From contig NZ_FMXK01000019.1 of assembly GCF_900103635.1 (NCBI RefSeq), forward strand, positions 1-64,000: a stretch of 64,000 bases of DNA, written 5' to 3'. This document shows, in pieces, positions 25,155-34,473 of the stretch. Made by a program: the position numbers and the translations under genes. Origin of the DNA: Butyrivibrio sp. INlla18. GTDB taxonomy: Bacteria; Bacillota; Clostridia; Lachnospirales; Lachnospiraceae. The notes beneath the pieces were generated by a model that was given only the letters and a program-made list of their open reading frames with translations, made no database searches and was not told where the DNA came from. Within the stretch, counting starts at the first letter, position 1; every line of letters starts with the position of its first letter.

Positions 25155-26204
25155 ATGGAAAAAGAGAGACTGAACACCGCCAGAACGATCACTATATATG
25201 ATATAGCAGCGGAGGCAGGAGTATCTGCGTCCACTGTATCTCGCGTACTCACTGGAAGCGCGTCTGTTCGTAAAGAGAAAAAAGAAAAAATCCAAAAAAT
25301 AATTGAAAAATACAACTTTAAGCCTAATGCGCTGGCTAAAGGTTTGTCAGATACTGCCACCAAAAACATTGGAATCATTGCGGCAGATGTGAGAAACCCA
25401 TATTATTCAGCGCTATTTGTGTCATGCGAGATTGCTGCTGAAAAAGCTGGATATAGCGTAGGCCTTGTTAACTCTCTTGGATTTAGTGAGAGAGAAAAAA
25501 ATGAGCTTGATGTACTGCTTCAGCAGAGAGTTGATGCAATCATACAGATGGGCGGAAGTGTTGATGATCTTATAACAGATGACTCTTATGCAGAAAAAGT
25601 AAGAGGCATCTGTGATAATACGCCTGTGATCGTGACAGGTAAGCTTGATAAGACACCAGCTCATAGTGTGGTTATTGATGAGTCTGGCGCTATGAATCTG
25701 GTAATGGAGCATCTTATTGGACTTGGACACAAGAAGATAGCGCTTGTTGGCGGTGAGATGAGAGTTGCTTCAACTTTTAACAAGTATAAGATGTATCAGG
25801 ATATACTTAGAAAATATGGAATAGAAGAGCGAGGAGAGTACGTCGTAAATGGTACCTATGACCCTGAGACAGGATATGATGCTACAAACAAGATCCTAGC
25901 TCTTGAGGACAGACCTACTGCAATCATAGCGATCAACGACTTTGCAGCAAGCGGTGCTCTTAGAAGCATCAGAGAGCACAGGCTTCATGTTCCTGAAGAT
26001 ATCTCAGTTGTGAGCTTTGATAATACTTACATAGCAGATCTTACAGTTCCAAAGCTTACAAGCGTTGATTACGACTATGTCAATTATGGAAAAATCCTTA
26101 TAGATACTGCGATTCGGGCAGCTGAAGGAAAGGTGGTAGACAAGATTCAGATGATCACTCCAAGACTTGTTATCAGAGAAAGCTCTGGTCCATGTAAGGA
26201 ATGA
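25155..26204 (+). CDS. LacI/GalR-family transcriptional regulator
   Basis: The protein has 349 residues. The DNA-binding head is TIYDIAAEAGVSASTVSRVL (about 12-31), with the hinge helix FKPNALAKGL. The periplasmic-binding-protein-like effector domain starts at TKNIGIIAADVRNPYYSALF. The ATG at 25155 has ACGGAG 5 bp upstream; longer frames would place the operator inside the coding region. It is followed by a terminator and then by the ABC importer operon with two matching operators. It probably represses that operon in the absence of its sugar; the inducer is unknown. Confidence 0.9.
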   Translation: MEKERLNTARTITIYDIAAEAGVSASTVSRVLTGSASVRKEKKEKIQKIIEKYNFKPNALAKGLSDTATKNIGIIAADVRNPYYSALFVSCEIAAEKAGYSVGLVNSLGFSEREKNELDVLLQQRVDAIIQMGGSVDDLITDDSYAEKVRGICDNTPVIVTGKLDKTPAHSVVIDESGAMNLVMEHLIGLGHKKIALVGGEMRVASTFNKYKMYQDILRKYGIEERGEYVVNGTYDPETGYDATNKILALEDRPTAIIAINDFAASGALRSIREHRLHVPEDISVVSFDNTYIADLTVPKLTSVDYDYVNYGKILIDTAIRAAEGKVVDKIQMITPRLVIRESSGPCKE

Positions 26205-26247
26205 TGGATTATTGTATACAATCTTTGGCATAATTCACAAAAAACAG

Positions 26248-26278
26248 GGGAAGTTTAACAAAGAACTTCCCTTTTTTG
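26248..26278 (+). terminator. Terminator of the LacI-family gene
   Basis: GGGAAGTT pairs with AACTTCCC (26248-26255 with 26264-26271), 8-base loop, followed by six T. Confidence 0.8.
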
Positions 26279-26295
26279 TTGCATAATGACAAATT

Positions 26296-26309
26296 TGCAA
26301 TCGGTTTCA
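26296..26309 (+). promoter_or_regulatory. Upstream LacI-type operator O1
   Basis: TGCAATCGGTTTCA matches TGNAANCGNTTNCA. It lies 10 bp before the -35 box and 60 bp (centre to centre) from the second operator. Confidence 0.7.
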
Positions 26310-26318
26310 AAAATCCAA

Positions 26319-26348
26319 TTGACTATGCCTCGTCAATTGTGATTAAAT
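26319..26348 (+). promoter_or_regulatory. Promoter of the sugar ABC importer operon
   Basis: TTGACT (26319-26324) and, after 18 bp, TTAAAT (26343-26348) with an extended TGA. It lies between the two operators, so repression by looping or by blocking the start site would work. Confidence 0.5.
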
Positions 26349-26355
26349 AATAATA

Positions 26356-26369
26356 TGAAATCGGTTGCA
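26356..26369 (+). promoter_or_regulatory. Downstream LacI-type operator O2
   Basis: TGAAATCGGTTGCA fits the same consensus and lies over the expected start of transcription. A CcpA (cre) role cannot be excluded from sequence. Confidence 0.7.
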
Positions 26370-26435
26370 AAAAGTAATAATGCACAATATGGGGACTGTG
26401 TTTACTACACAACTGATAGCAAGTAGGAGGAAATT

Positions 26436-27389
26436 ATGAGTAAAAGTAACAAAACACCCTCTACTACAGGAAAAAAGCGTACAGTTTGGGAGACACTCTG
26501 GAGATACAGAGTACTTGAACTTATGTGCTTACCTGCGGTAGTATTCTTCTTTTTATTTAGTTATATGCCAATGCCAGGTATTTGGGTGGCATTTGTAAAG
26601 TATAACTATCGTGACGGTATCTTCGGAAGTAAGTTTGTCGGAATCGACAATTTCAGATTCCTTGCTGAGTCTGGTAAATTATTTGAACTTACCAAGAATA
26701 CTATCCTTTATAATATCGCATTTATTATCTTGGGTAACTTCCTTGCTATCTTCGTAGCTATTCTTCTTAACGAGATGCAGGGCAAGCTCTTCAAAAAAGT
26801 ATCACAGACAATGATGTTCCTTCCATATTTCATTTCACAGGTTCTTGTAGGAATTCTTGTTTATAACCTGTTAAACTATGACTACGGTTTTGTAAATGAG
26901 ATCCTTACATCACTTGGAAGAGAAAAGTGGGGTCCATACTCAGATGCTTCTGTTTGGCCAGTGATCCTTGTTATTGTTCACTTATGGCAGCAGACAGGTT
27001 ATAACTCAGTTGTTTACTTTGCAGCTATCTGCGGTATTGATGCAGAGATCATTGAGGCTGCTAAAGTTGATGGAGCTAATGCTTTCCAGAAGATCAGATA
27101 CATCATTCTTCCAGGACTTAAGCCAACAATCGTAATTCTTCTTTTGTTTGCTCTTGGTGGAATCGTTAAAGGTAACTTCGGTCTGTTCTACAATATTATT
27201 GGAACTAACTCACTTCTTTATCCAACAACAGATATTATTGAGACATTCGTATACAGAGCAACTATTACAGACTTCAACTTCTCTACAGCATCAGCAGTTG
27301 GTCTTTATCAGTCCATTATCGGATTTGTAATGGTTATGGGTGTTAACTTCATTGTTAAGAAGATCGACCCAGATTATTCATTATTCTAA
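26436..27389 (+). CDS. ABC sugar transporter permease, LplB-like (CUT1)
   Basis: An inner subunit of a carbohydrate importer. The protein has 317 residues and about six membrane helices, the first at 29-50 (CLPAVVFFFLFSYMPMPGIW). The ATPase-contacting EAA loop is IIEAAKVDGANAFQKIRYIILP (about 207-228). It resembles LplB/YtcP-type permeases, which serve complex oligosaccharides and share an ATPase encoded elsewhere; none is found here. AGGAGG lies 7 bp before the ATG. It is the first gene of the operon controlled by the operators at 26296-26369. Confidence 0.88.
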   Translation: MSKSNKTPSTTGKKRTVWETLWRYRVLELMCLPAVVFFFLFSYMPMPGIWVAFVKYNYRDGIFGSKFVGIDNFRFLAESGKLFELTKNTILYNIAFIILGNFLAIFVAILLNEMQGKLFKKVSQTMMFLPYFISQVLVGILVYNLLNYDYGFVNEILTSLGREKWGPYSDASVWPVILVIVHLWQQTGYNSVVYFAAICGIDAEIIEAAKVDGANAFQKIRYIILPGLKPTIVILLLFALGGIVKGNFGLFYNIIGTNSLLYPTTDIIETFVYRATITDFNFSTASAVGLYQSIIGFVMVMGVNFIVKKIDPDYSLF

Positions 27390-27410
27390 GAAAGGAGGAG
27401 GTCAGAAGAA

Positions 27411-28334
27411 ATGTCTAAAAAGAATGAACAAATAGAAATGACTGGTGTAAAAGTTAAACTTGGAGCATCAGATATTATCATTAGAACTATAGGATATGTA
27501 CTGATCACCTTGTACGCACTTGCTTGCGTATTCCCTTTCCTAATCATTATTGGTACATCTTTTACTAGTGAAACAGTTATCAGAGCTGAAGGTGTTAAGC
27601 TTATTCCTAAGGAATTCACACTTAAAGCTTATGAGATGGTTGTAAGAGGAGGTATGATCTGGAAGTCATATGGTCTTACAATTACTCTTACACTTTGCGG
27701 TACAGTATGCGGACTTCTTATTATCGCAATGACAGGTTATGCACTTCAGAGAAAGGACTTTCCTCTCAGAAATGTAATTTCCTTCTATATTTACTTTACA
27801 TCACTGTTCTCAGCAGGTCTTGCACCATATTACCTTCTGATGACGCAGACATATAAGCTTAATGACAGTTATTTAGCAGTATTTTTCCCACTTCTTATGT
27901 CACCATGGCTTATCATTCTCATGAAGAACTTCGTTAAGGCTATTCCTCATGAGATTACAGAGTCAGGTAAGATTGATGGAGCTGGAGACCTTACGATCTT
28001 TGTAAAGCTCATCCTTCCAATGCTTAAGCCTGCACTTGCTACAATAGGTCTTTTCCTTGCACTTGGTTACTGGAATGAGTGGTATCAGTCATCACTTTTC
28101 CTTAGCTCAAGAGTTGCAGTTAAGCCTCTTCAGTTCCAGCTTTACAAGGTAGTAAATGAAACACAGGCGCTTAAGAACTCAATTGCAGGACAGTACATCA
28201 CACTTACAGATGTTCCTACAGAGTCACTTAAGATGGCTACAGCGGTAATGGCTACAGGTCCTATCGTATTCCTTTACCCATTCGTTCAGAAATATTTTAT
28301 TGGTGGTATTACTGTCGGAGCTGTAAAAGGCTAA
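27411..28334 (+). CDS. ABC sugar transporter permease, second subunit (CUT1)
   Basis: The protein has 307 residues and six membrane helices. The EAA loop is HEITESGKIDGAGDLTIFVKLILP (about 180-203, read in two parts: HEITESGKIDG and DLTIFVKLILP). It pairs with the permease upstream, 21 bp away. AAAGGAGGAGG precedes the ATG by about 13 bp. The family is YtcP-like. The protein ends in a short cytoplasmic tail (YFIGGITVGAVKG), common to this group. Confidence 0.88.
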   Translation: MSKKNEQIEMTGVKVKLGASDIIIRTIGYVLITLYALACVFPFLIIIGTSFTSETVIRAEGVKLIPKEFTLKAYEMVVRGGMIWKSYGLTITLTLCGTVCGLLIIAMTGYALQRKDFPLRNVISFYIYFTSLFSAGLAPYYLLMTQTYKLNDSYLAVFFPLLMSPWLIILMKNFVKAIPHEITESGKIDGAGDLTIFVKLILPMLKPALATIGLFLALGYWNEWYQSSLFLSSRVAVKPLQFQLYKVVNETQALKNSIAGQYITLTDVPTESLKMATAVMATGPIVFLYPFVQKYFIGGITVGAVKG

Positions 28335-28364
28335 TCGGCACAAAAAGAACTATATAATGTATGT

Positions 28365-28381
28365 AACTCACAATGTGAGTT
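28365..28381 (+). other. Intercistronic hairpin before the binding protein gene
   Basis: AACTCAC pairs with GTGAGTT over a 3-base loop. It has no T run. Such hairpins often stabilise the 3' part of transporter mRNAs, so that binding protein exceeds permease. Confidence 0.5.
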
Positions 28382-28411
28382 CAGATATTTTCTTACTAAA
28401 GGAGGAAAGAA

Positions 28412-30025
28412 ATGAAGAAAAAGTTATTAGCAGCATTACTTAGCGTAAGCATGGTAATGGGAATCGCAGCTTGCGGCTCATCTAACACAGGTAATGAGAC
28501 AGCAGGAAATCAGACAGCAACAGATGGTACTGCAACAACAGCAGATGCATCAGCAGCTGACATCGACACATCAGAGCATGTAGTTATCACATACATGACA
28601 ACTGGTGGTGCTCCAGAGGGAAACCAGACAGATGCAATGCTTGAGCAGCTTAACAAGATCCTTACAGAGAAGGTTAACGCTGAGCTCGAAGTTTACTACA
28701 TCGACTGGACAGATTATCTTTCAAACTACAACCTTACACTTGCACGTATGGACGGAACTGTAGACCTTGTTGGTACAGCTTCTGACTGGCTTGATGCATG
28801 GCCAAATGCAAAGAATGGTGCTTTCCTTGAGCTTTCAGAGGATATGCTTAAGACATATGCTCCTAAGACATGGGAATCAGTTTCACCTGAGCACTGGGAT
28901 CTGTGCAAATACAACGGCAACATCTACCTTATGCCAGAAGATAACTATGCACAGTGGACTAACCATGGTTTCGCTTATCGTCTTGACTGGGCTAAAGAAG
29001 CTGGTCTTGCAGACGGTGTAAAGAGCTGGGAAGATCTTACAACATACTTCAAGTATGTAAAAGAGACATATCCAGACGTTATTCCTTGGGATTCAGACGG
29101 AACACAGTACGCTACAATGGTTGGTGGATGGATCACATCTCACTCTAACTATGTACCTATCGATGGTATCAACAGTGGCGCTATGTGGGGTGGTACAAAG
29201 GATGACCTTTACACAGTATATTCACCATATGTAACAGATACAGATTCACTTGTTGAGTTTGCTAAGATGATGAAGGAGTGGGATGAGATCGGCGTTTGGA
29301 AGACAGACGTACTTAACAACACAACTTCAGATAACAGAGAAGACTTCAAGATCGGTCGTGTAGCAGCTGAGCAGCACCACACACAGACTTGGACAGATCT
29401 TTGCTCACACAAAGATGGTTACACAATCTATGATGATCCTAATGCAGAGACAGGTTTCTTCTACTTTGGTGAAGAGTCTCAGAACCTTGTAGCTCTTTCA
29501 ATCACACACGGTGCTATGGCTGTATCAGCAGCTTCTAAGAACCCTGAGAGAGCACTTATGGTTTATGACCTTATCAGAAATGATCCAGAGTGCTACAGAC
29601 TTTTCAACTATGGTGTTGAAGGCGTATCATACGAGATCACAGAAGATGGCATGAGAAAGACTCCAGACGGATACAACTCAGCTACAGACGGAATCTCAGT
29701 TAACTACTGGTGGGGACGTAACGATGATCTCGAAGTTAAGGATGCATCTCTTAACTGGGATGCTATCGAGAAGCTCTATTCAGAGTATGACAAGATTAAG
29801 ATCGACTATCCATATGGACAGTTCGTTCCTGATGTAGATGACATTCAGTCAAAGATTGATAACATCAATGATATCCACACAACTTACATGAAGCAGATCG
29901 CATTCGGTAAGTACACAGGAACAGCAGAAGAGATCGTTGCTGAATATCAGGACGCTCTTAAGAAGGCTGGTATTGATGATGTAACTGCAGCTCTTCAGGC
30001 ACAGTTTGATGCACTTTATAAGTAA
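28412..30025 (+). CDS. Sugar-binding lipoprotein of the ABC importer
   Basis: The protein has 537 residues. The signal peptide ends in the lipobox IAAC (Cys21). A Thr/Ala/Asn-rich linker follows (22-55). The binding domain starts VVITYMTTGGAPEGNQTD and carries many surface aromatic residues (DWTDYL, SDWLDAW, NYWWGRND). The C-terminal 120 residues, including DIQSKIDNINDIHTTYM, match the DUF3502 tail of large CUT1 binding proteins. It probably captures an oligosaccharide for the two permeases upstream. AAGGAGG lies 6 bp before the ATG. Codon choice is biased to high expression. Confidence 0.88.
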   Translation: MKKKLLAALLSVSMVMGIAACGSSNTGNETAGNQTATDGTATTADASAADIDTSEHVVITYMTTGGAPEGNQTDAMLEQLNKILTEKVNAELEVYYIDWTDYLSNYNLTLARMDGTVDLVGTASDWLDAWPNAKNGAFLELSEDMLKTYAPKTWESVSPEHWDLCKYNGNIYLMPEDNYAQWTNHGFAYRLDWAKEAGLADGVKSWEDLTTYFKYVKETYPDVIPWDSDGTQYATMVGGWITSHSNYVPIDGINSGAMWGGTKDDLYTVYSPYVTDTDSLVEFAKMMKEWDEIGVWKTDVLNNTTSDNREDFKIGRVAAEQHHTQTWTDLCSHKDGYTIYDDPNAETGFFYFGEESQNLVALSITHGAMAVSAASKNPERALMVYDLIRNDPECYRLFNYGVEGVSYEITEDGMRKTPDGYNSATDGISVNYWWGRNDDLEVKDASLNWDAIEKLYSEYDKIKIDYPYGQFVPDVDDIQSKIDNINDIHTTYMKQIAFGKYTGTAEEIVAEYQDALKKAGIDDVTAALQAQFDALYK

Positions 30026-30061
30026 TCACCTGGCGAGCGTAGCGAGATCAGAACTTCCTTA
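30026..30061 (+). repeat. Dispersed intergenic element directly after the binding protein stop
   Basis: Begins at the base after the stop codon with TCACCTGGCGAG, then CGTAGCGAG and ATCAGAACTTCCTT. It is a short version of the element at 19452 and shares its tail with 36250. Confidence 0.65.
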
Positions 30062-30082
30062 AAAAGGAAAATAAAAAGGTAA

Positions 30083-30121
30083 AAAGGGAATACTGTTTCA
30101 ATTGGAGCAGTATTCCCTTTA
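30083..30121 (+). terminator. Hairpin terminator after the importer operon
   Basis: A 13-bp stem (30083-30095 with 30108-30120) has a 12-base loop. The T run is only three bases (CCCTTTATTAAT), so it may be leaky and allow read-through into the GH35 gene. Confidence 0.6.
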
Positions 30122-30254
30122 TTAATAAATAGGAAACTTTAAAGGCAATTTTAGTTTACATATATTTTGTCTTTACCTATTTGTTTCAGTGTCCTATTGG
30201 AGCAATTAGCTAAGGACAAAGTATTAAAGAGGATATATAAAGGGGAAATCTATT

Positions 30255-32123
30255 ATGAGCAGATTTGAAATCAAAGACACTTTTTATTTAGATGGCAAGC
30301 CATTTAAGGTAATCTCAGGCTCTTTTCACTACTTCAGAACAGTGCCTGAATATTGGGTAGACAGACTTGAGAAATTAAAGGCTCTTGGCTGCAACACAGT
30401 AGAGACTTATATTCCATGGAATCTCTGCGAGCCAAAGAGAGGAACGTTCGTATTTGACGGAATGCTTGATGTTGAGAAGTTCATTCAGACAGCTACAGAG
30501 CTTGGACTTTATATCATCATCAGACCATCTCCATACATCTGCGCAGAGTGGGAGTTTGGTGGACTTCCAGCATGGCTCTTAAAAGACAGAAATATGAGAC
30601 TTCGTGTAAGCTACAAGCCATTCCTTGACGCAGTGGAAGAGTATTACAACGTTCTCATGCCAAAGCTTACCAAGTATCAGGTAGATAACGGCGGAAACAT
30701 CATCCTCATGCAGGTTGAAAATGAATATGGCTACTATGCAAATGACCATGAATACATGAAGTTCATGAGAGACCTTATGAAGAAAAATGGTGTAACTGTG
30801 CCTCTTATTTCTTCAGACGGCCCATATCATGAGAGCTTCCGTGGCGGTTCTGTAGGAGACGTACATCCAACAGGAAACTTCGGCTCCAAGACAGAAGAGA
30901 GATTTGATGTTATCAAGGATTACGCAAATGGCGGACCACTTATGTGTGCTGAGTTCTGGGTTGGCTGGTTTGATCACTGGGGCAATGGCGGACATATGAA
31001 GGGTAATCTTGTACAGAGTACAGAAGACCTTGATAAGATGCTTGAACTTGGAAATGTTAGCATTTATATGTTCCAGGGCGGCACAAATTTCGGGTTCACT
31101 AATGGTTCAAACTATTACAATGAGCTTACTCCAGACGTTACAAGCTACGACTATGACGGTATTCTCACAGAGGATGGACAGATCACTGAAAAGTATCTAA
31201 AATACAAAGAGGTTATCTCTAAGTATGCTCCTATACCTGAGGTTAAGTTCAGTACACAGATCAAGAGAAAGAGCTACGGTAAGCTATCATGCACAGACAA
31301 AGTAAGCTTATTCTCAGTGATCGATGATCTTAGCACTCCTGTACATCTTCCATATACAGTTAACATGGAAGAGCTTGACCAGAGCTATGGATATATCCTT
31401 TATAGAAGCAGACTTCATTCGGAAGCTGGAATTGCCAAACTTCGTCTTTGGGAGACAGCAGATAGAGCAAATGTATTTGTGGATGAGAATCCACTTATCA
31501 CACTCTACGATCGTGAGCTTGAGGAAGAACACAAGATTCCTATGGAAAAATACCTTGCATGCAGTGAGCCAGCACGTAATCTTGCAGGTAAGTTCATGAT
31601 GGAAAAGGGCGTAACTCCTGAAAACGCTGCAGAAGCTATAGGTGAAGCAGGTCTTTCCACAGGCTCTTTTGCTGGACTTAATGAGAAGTTTGACGTTCTC
31701 GTTGAGAATATGGGAAGAGTTAACTTCGGACCTAGAATGGAGACTCAGAGAAAGGGCATTGGCAGATGTGTGCAGATCAACGGCCACATTCATAACGATT
31801 GGGACATCTATACACTGCCACTTGACAATACTGATAAAATAGATTTCGCGAAGGAATACAAAGAGAATACTCCTGCCTTCTACAAATTCACATTTGAAGC
31901 AGATGAAAAATGTGATACTTTCCTTGATTTTGAAGGATGGGGCAAGGGTGTGATCTTCATTAACGGCTTTAATCTTGGTAGATTCTGGGAAATCGGACCT
32001 CAGAAGAGACTTTACATCCCTGGACCACTTCTCAAAGAGGGTACAAACGAGATCATCGTATTTGAGACAGATGGTAAGGTTCGTGACACTATCGAATTAA
32101 AAGATACTCATGATATAGGCTGA
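30255..32123 (+). CDS. Glycoside hydrolase family 35 beta-galactosidase
   Basis: The protein has 622 residues and no signal peptide, so it acts in the cytoplasm on imported sugars. The family signature is GGNIILMQVENEYGYYAND, with the acid/base Glu in VENEYG (about 157). The nucleophile Glu is in MCAEFWVGWFDHWG (about 232). The N-terminus, FKVISGSFHYFRTVPEYW, is typical of GH35. Beta-sandwich domains follow from about 350 on, with GWGKGVIFINGFNLGRFWEIG near the end (VIFINGFNLGRFW). It removes terminal beta-galactose. AAAGGGG lies about 10 bp before the ATG. Confidence 0.93.
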   Translation: MSRFEIKDTFYLDGKPFKVISGSFHYFRTVPEYWVDRLEKLKALGCNTVETYIPWNLCEPKRGTFVFDGMLDVEKFIQTATELGLYIIIRPSPYICAEWEFGGLPAWLLKDRNMRLRVSYKPFLDAVEEYYNVLMPKLTKYQVDNGGNIILMQVENEYGYYANDHEYMKFMRDLMKKNGVTVPLISSDGPYHESFRGGSVGDVHPTGNFGSKTEERFDVIKDYANGGPLMCAEFWVGWFDHWGNGGHMKGNLVQSTEDLDKMLELGNVSIYMFQGGTNFGFTNGSNYYNELTPDVTSYDYDGILTEDGQITEKYLKYKEVISKYAPIPEVKFSTQIKRKSYGKLSCTDKVSLFSVIDDLSTPVHLPYTVNMEELDQSYGYILYRSRLHSEAGIAKLRLWETADRANVFVDENPLITLYDRELEEEHKIPMEKYLACSEPARNLAGKFMMEKGVTPENAAEAIGEAGLSTGSFAGLNEKFDVLVENMGRVNFGPRMETQRKGIGRCVQINGHIHNDWDIYTLPLDNTDKIDFAKEYKENTPAFYKFTFEADEKCDTFLDFEGWGKGVIFINGFNLGRFWEIGPQKRLYIPGPLLKEGTNEIIVFETDGKVRDTIELKDTHDIG

Positions 32124-32170
32124 GAGCACTTGCTGACGTATTCCATAAAAAATTACTTTTATGAGGGAAC

Positions 32171-34315
32171 ATGGATACTAAACGAATTACACTCACTAAT
32201 AACTGGAAATTCCACTATGGGGAATGCGAGGATGCTTGGTACAAGGGCTATGATGATAGCAGTTGGGAGGATGTTACTATTCCTCATGACTTTTCAGTGT
32301 CAGCACCATTTTCTAAGGAATACTCCAGTGGTACGGGATACCTGCGCGGGGGAATAGCCTGGTATAGACTATTTGTACGTATTCCAGAAGAGTACCGTGA
32401 CAAGAGACTTACTCTTGTTTTTGATGGAATTTACAAGAATAGCATGGTGTGGGTCAACAGCTATTACATGGGCAAAAGACCTTACGGCTATTCAGAGATA
32501 TCCTATGACATTTCTCAGCAGGCAAGTTTTGGCGATGAGCTTACTGAGATTAGTGTCAAGGTTATCCACACAGATATAGCAGACTCCAGATGGTTTACAG
32601 GAAGTGGAATTACCAGAAAGGTATCACTTGTTGTGTCCGAGAAGGTTGCACCTGTTAATAATGGCATTTTCTTTTCCTGCAAAGCTGTTGAGAAACAGGG
32701 CAAAAAGAATGTTGCCAAAGTAATGGTGAAAAATGAGATCTTCTGCGGAATTCCTGGAGCAGGCAAGAAAAAGAAGACAAAGATCATTTCTCAGAGCACC
32801 CTTCTTGATAACAATGGCAAAAATGTCCTTGTTATGCAGGGAGAATTAAATGCTCTTGAGGGAAGCACAGAGACAGTAACTTTGGAGGGCAATCTTAATT
32901 CACCAAAGTTATGGTCTCCTGATTCACCATATCTTTATACATTAGAGACCAGACTTTCTGTTGATGGCAAGAGCTATCTTGTTGATACCAGAAAAGTCGG
33001 CGTTCGCACCTTCTCTTTTGATCCAAATAAGGGGTTCTTTCTCAATGAGAAGAGCACTAAATTCAAGGGCGTGTGCGTACATCATGACGGCGGATGCCTT
33101 GGTGCTGCCATGAAAAAAGAGGTATGGAGAAGGAGACTTGAGCTTCTCAAAAAGTCAGGTTGTAATGCTATCAGATGTAGCCACAATCCTCATATGCCAG
33201 AGCTCTATGACCTGTGCGATGAGATGGGCTTTATGATGATGGATGAAGCCTTTGATGAGTGGGAGAATCCAAAGAATAAGTGGTCAACAGGACACAATGT
33301 TTACCCACCAAAGCATCAGGGCTACTACGAAGATTTCCCAATGTGGCATGAGATCGACCTTCGTACAATGGTCAGAAGAGACAGAAATCATCCTTCTGTT
33401 ATCATCTACAGCGTAGGTAACGAGATAGATTATCCAAATGATCCTTATTGCCATCCAATGTTTACTGAGATGACAGGCAATAATGACAATAACAAGCCAG
33501 CCAAGGAGAGGCAGTACGATCCTAACAAGCCAAATATGGAGAGACTTGCTGTCCTTGTTAAAGAGCTTGCAAATATAGTCAAGGATGAAGACAGCACAAG
33601 ACCAGTTACTGTGGCAGCTGCTTTCCCTGAGCTTTCAACCAAGATTGGATTTATCGATGAGCTTGATGTTGTAGGTTACAACTACAAAGAGCACCTTTAT
33701 GAGCAGGACCACAAGCGCTTCCCTAAAAAAACTTTCCTTGGAAGTGAGAATAGCCATAGCTTGGAAGCTTGGAATGCTGTAAAGAATAATGATTATATCT
33801 GCGGACAGTTCCTTTGGACCGGAATAGATTATCTTGGTGAAGCGCTTGGATGGCCTGTAAGAGGAGCATCTTCAGGATTTATCACAACAGCAGGTTTTCC
33901 TAAGGCAGAGTTCAATGAAAGAGCTGAGCTTTGGGGTGGAACTAAGTTAAAGAATAAGAAGATCGATGAAGTTAAGGTAGAACTCTGGAAGCCAGAAATG
34001 TGCCTTGATATGAACTTAAAGGATGAATTTATCGAAAATCACAAGGAGATTGGATATCTTTTCCAGGTGATCGTAAAAGTTCCTGAAGGTATGGAAGACA
34101 AGGACATCATGGTTCAGGTTACTGGTGCCGGAGAGCTTGCTGGAATCGATAACGGAGATCTTTCGGATCTTACACCTTATACAGCCAATTACCGCAAGAC
34201 ACTTGACGGCCAGCTTGTAGTCTACATCAGAAGACTTGCTACAGGCAAGATCAACGTTGTAGTCAGAGAAGTAAATGGCGAAAAATCCAGTATCATCTCA
34301 AAGGTAAATATTTAA
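32171..34315 (+). CDS. Glycoside hydrolase family 2 (beta-galactosidase/related)
   Basis: The protein has 714 residues and no signal peptide. The N-terminal jelly roll contains ITLTNNWKFHYGE and PHDFS. The immunoglobulin-like domain is at about 165-280 and has an unusual basic insert (GAGKKKKTKII). The catalytic barrel starts LNEKSTKFKGVCVHHDGG. The acid/base Glu is in SVGNEIDYP (about 421) and the nucleophile in FLGSENSHS (about 529). GH2 covers beta-galactosidases, beta-glucuronidases and mannosidases; the neighbour GH35 favours galactose. The gene is 47 bp after GH35 and probably cotranscribed. GAGGG lies 4 bp before the ATG. Confidence 0.88.
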   Translation: MDTKRITLTNNWKFHYGECEDAWYKGYDDSSWEDVTIPHDFSVSAPFSKEYSSGTGYLRGGIAWYRLFVRIPEEYRDKRLTLVFDGIYKNSMVWVNSYYMGKRPYGYSEISYDISQQASFGDELTEISVKVIHTDIADSRWFTGSGITRKVSLVVSEKVAPVNNGIFFSCKAVEKQGKKNVAKVMVKNEIFCGIPGAGKKKKTKIISQSTLLDNNGKNVLVMQGELNALEGSTETVTLEGNLNSPKLWSPDSPYLYTLETRLSVDGKSYLVDTRKVGVRTFSFDPNKGFFLNEKSTKFKGVCVHHDGGCLGAAMKKEVWRRRLELLKKSGCNAIRCSHNPHMPELYDLCDEMGFMMMDEAFDEWENPKNKWSTGHNVYPPKHQGYYEDFPMWHEIDLRTMVRRDRNHPSVIIYSVGNEIDYPNDPYCHPMFTEMTGNNDNNKPAKERQYDPNKPNMERLAVLVKELANIVKDEDSTRPVTVAAAFPELSTKIGFIDELDVVGYNYKEHLYEQDHKRFPKKTFLGSENSHSLEAWNAVKNNDYICGQFLWTGIDYLGEALGWPVRGASSGFITTAGFPKAEFNERAELWGGTKLKNKKIDEVKVELWKPEMCLDMNLKDEFIENHKEIGYLFQVIVKVPEGMEDKDIMVQVTGAGELAGIDNGDLSDLTPYTANYRKTLDGQLVVYIRRLATGKINVVVREVNGEKSSIISKVNI

Positions 34316-34331
34316 TATTGTTGAATCAGTG

Positions 34332-34366
34332 CGCAGGTGATATTATTATCATCTGCGTTTCTTTTA
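34332..34366 (+). terminator. Terminator after the GH2 gene
   Basis: An 11-bp stem (34332-34342 with 34347-34357, one G-T pair), 4-base loop, then TTTCTTTT. Confidence 0.8.
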
Positions 34367-34393
34367 CAACTGTGAATGGTAACGTTTAACACA

Positions 34394-34422
34394 TTGAAAG
34401 AATTTTATTACTACGCTATAAT
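34394..34422 (+). promoter_or_regulatory. Promoter of the 132-residue gene
   Basis: TTGAAA (34394-34399) and TATAAT (34417-34422) with a 17-bp spacer. Confidence 0.75.
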
Positions 34423-34473
34423 TTATTATTGAAGCAGGTTTTTCTGCTGGAAAAAAAGTTTTGTGAGGTTTTT

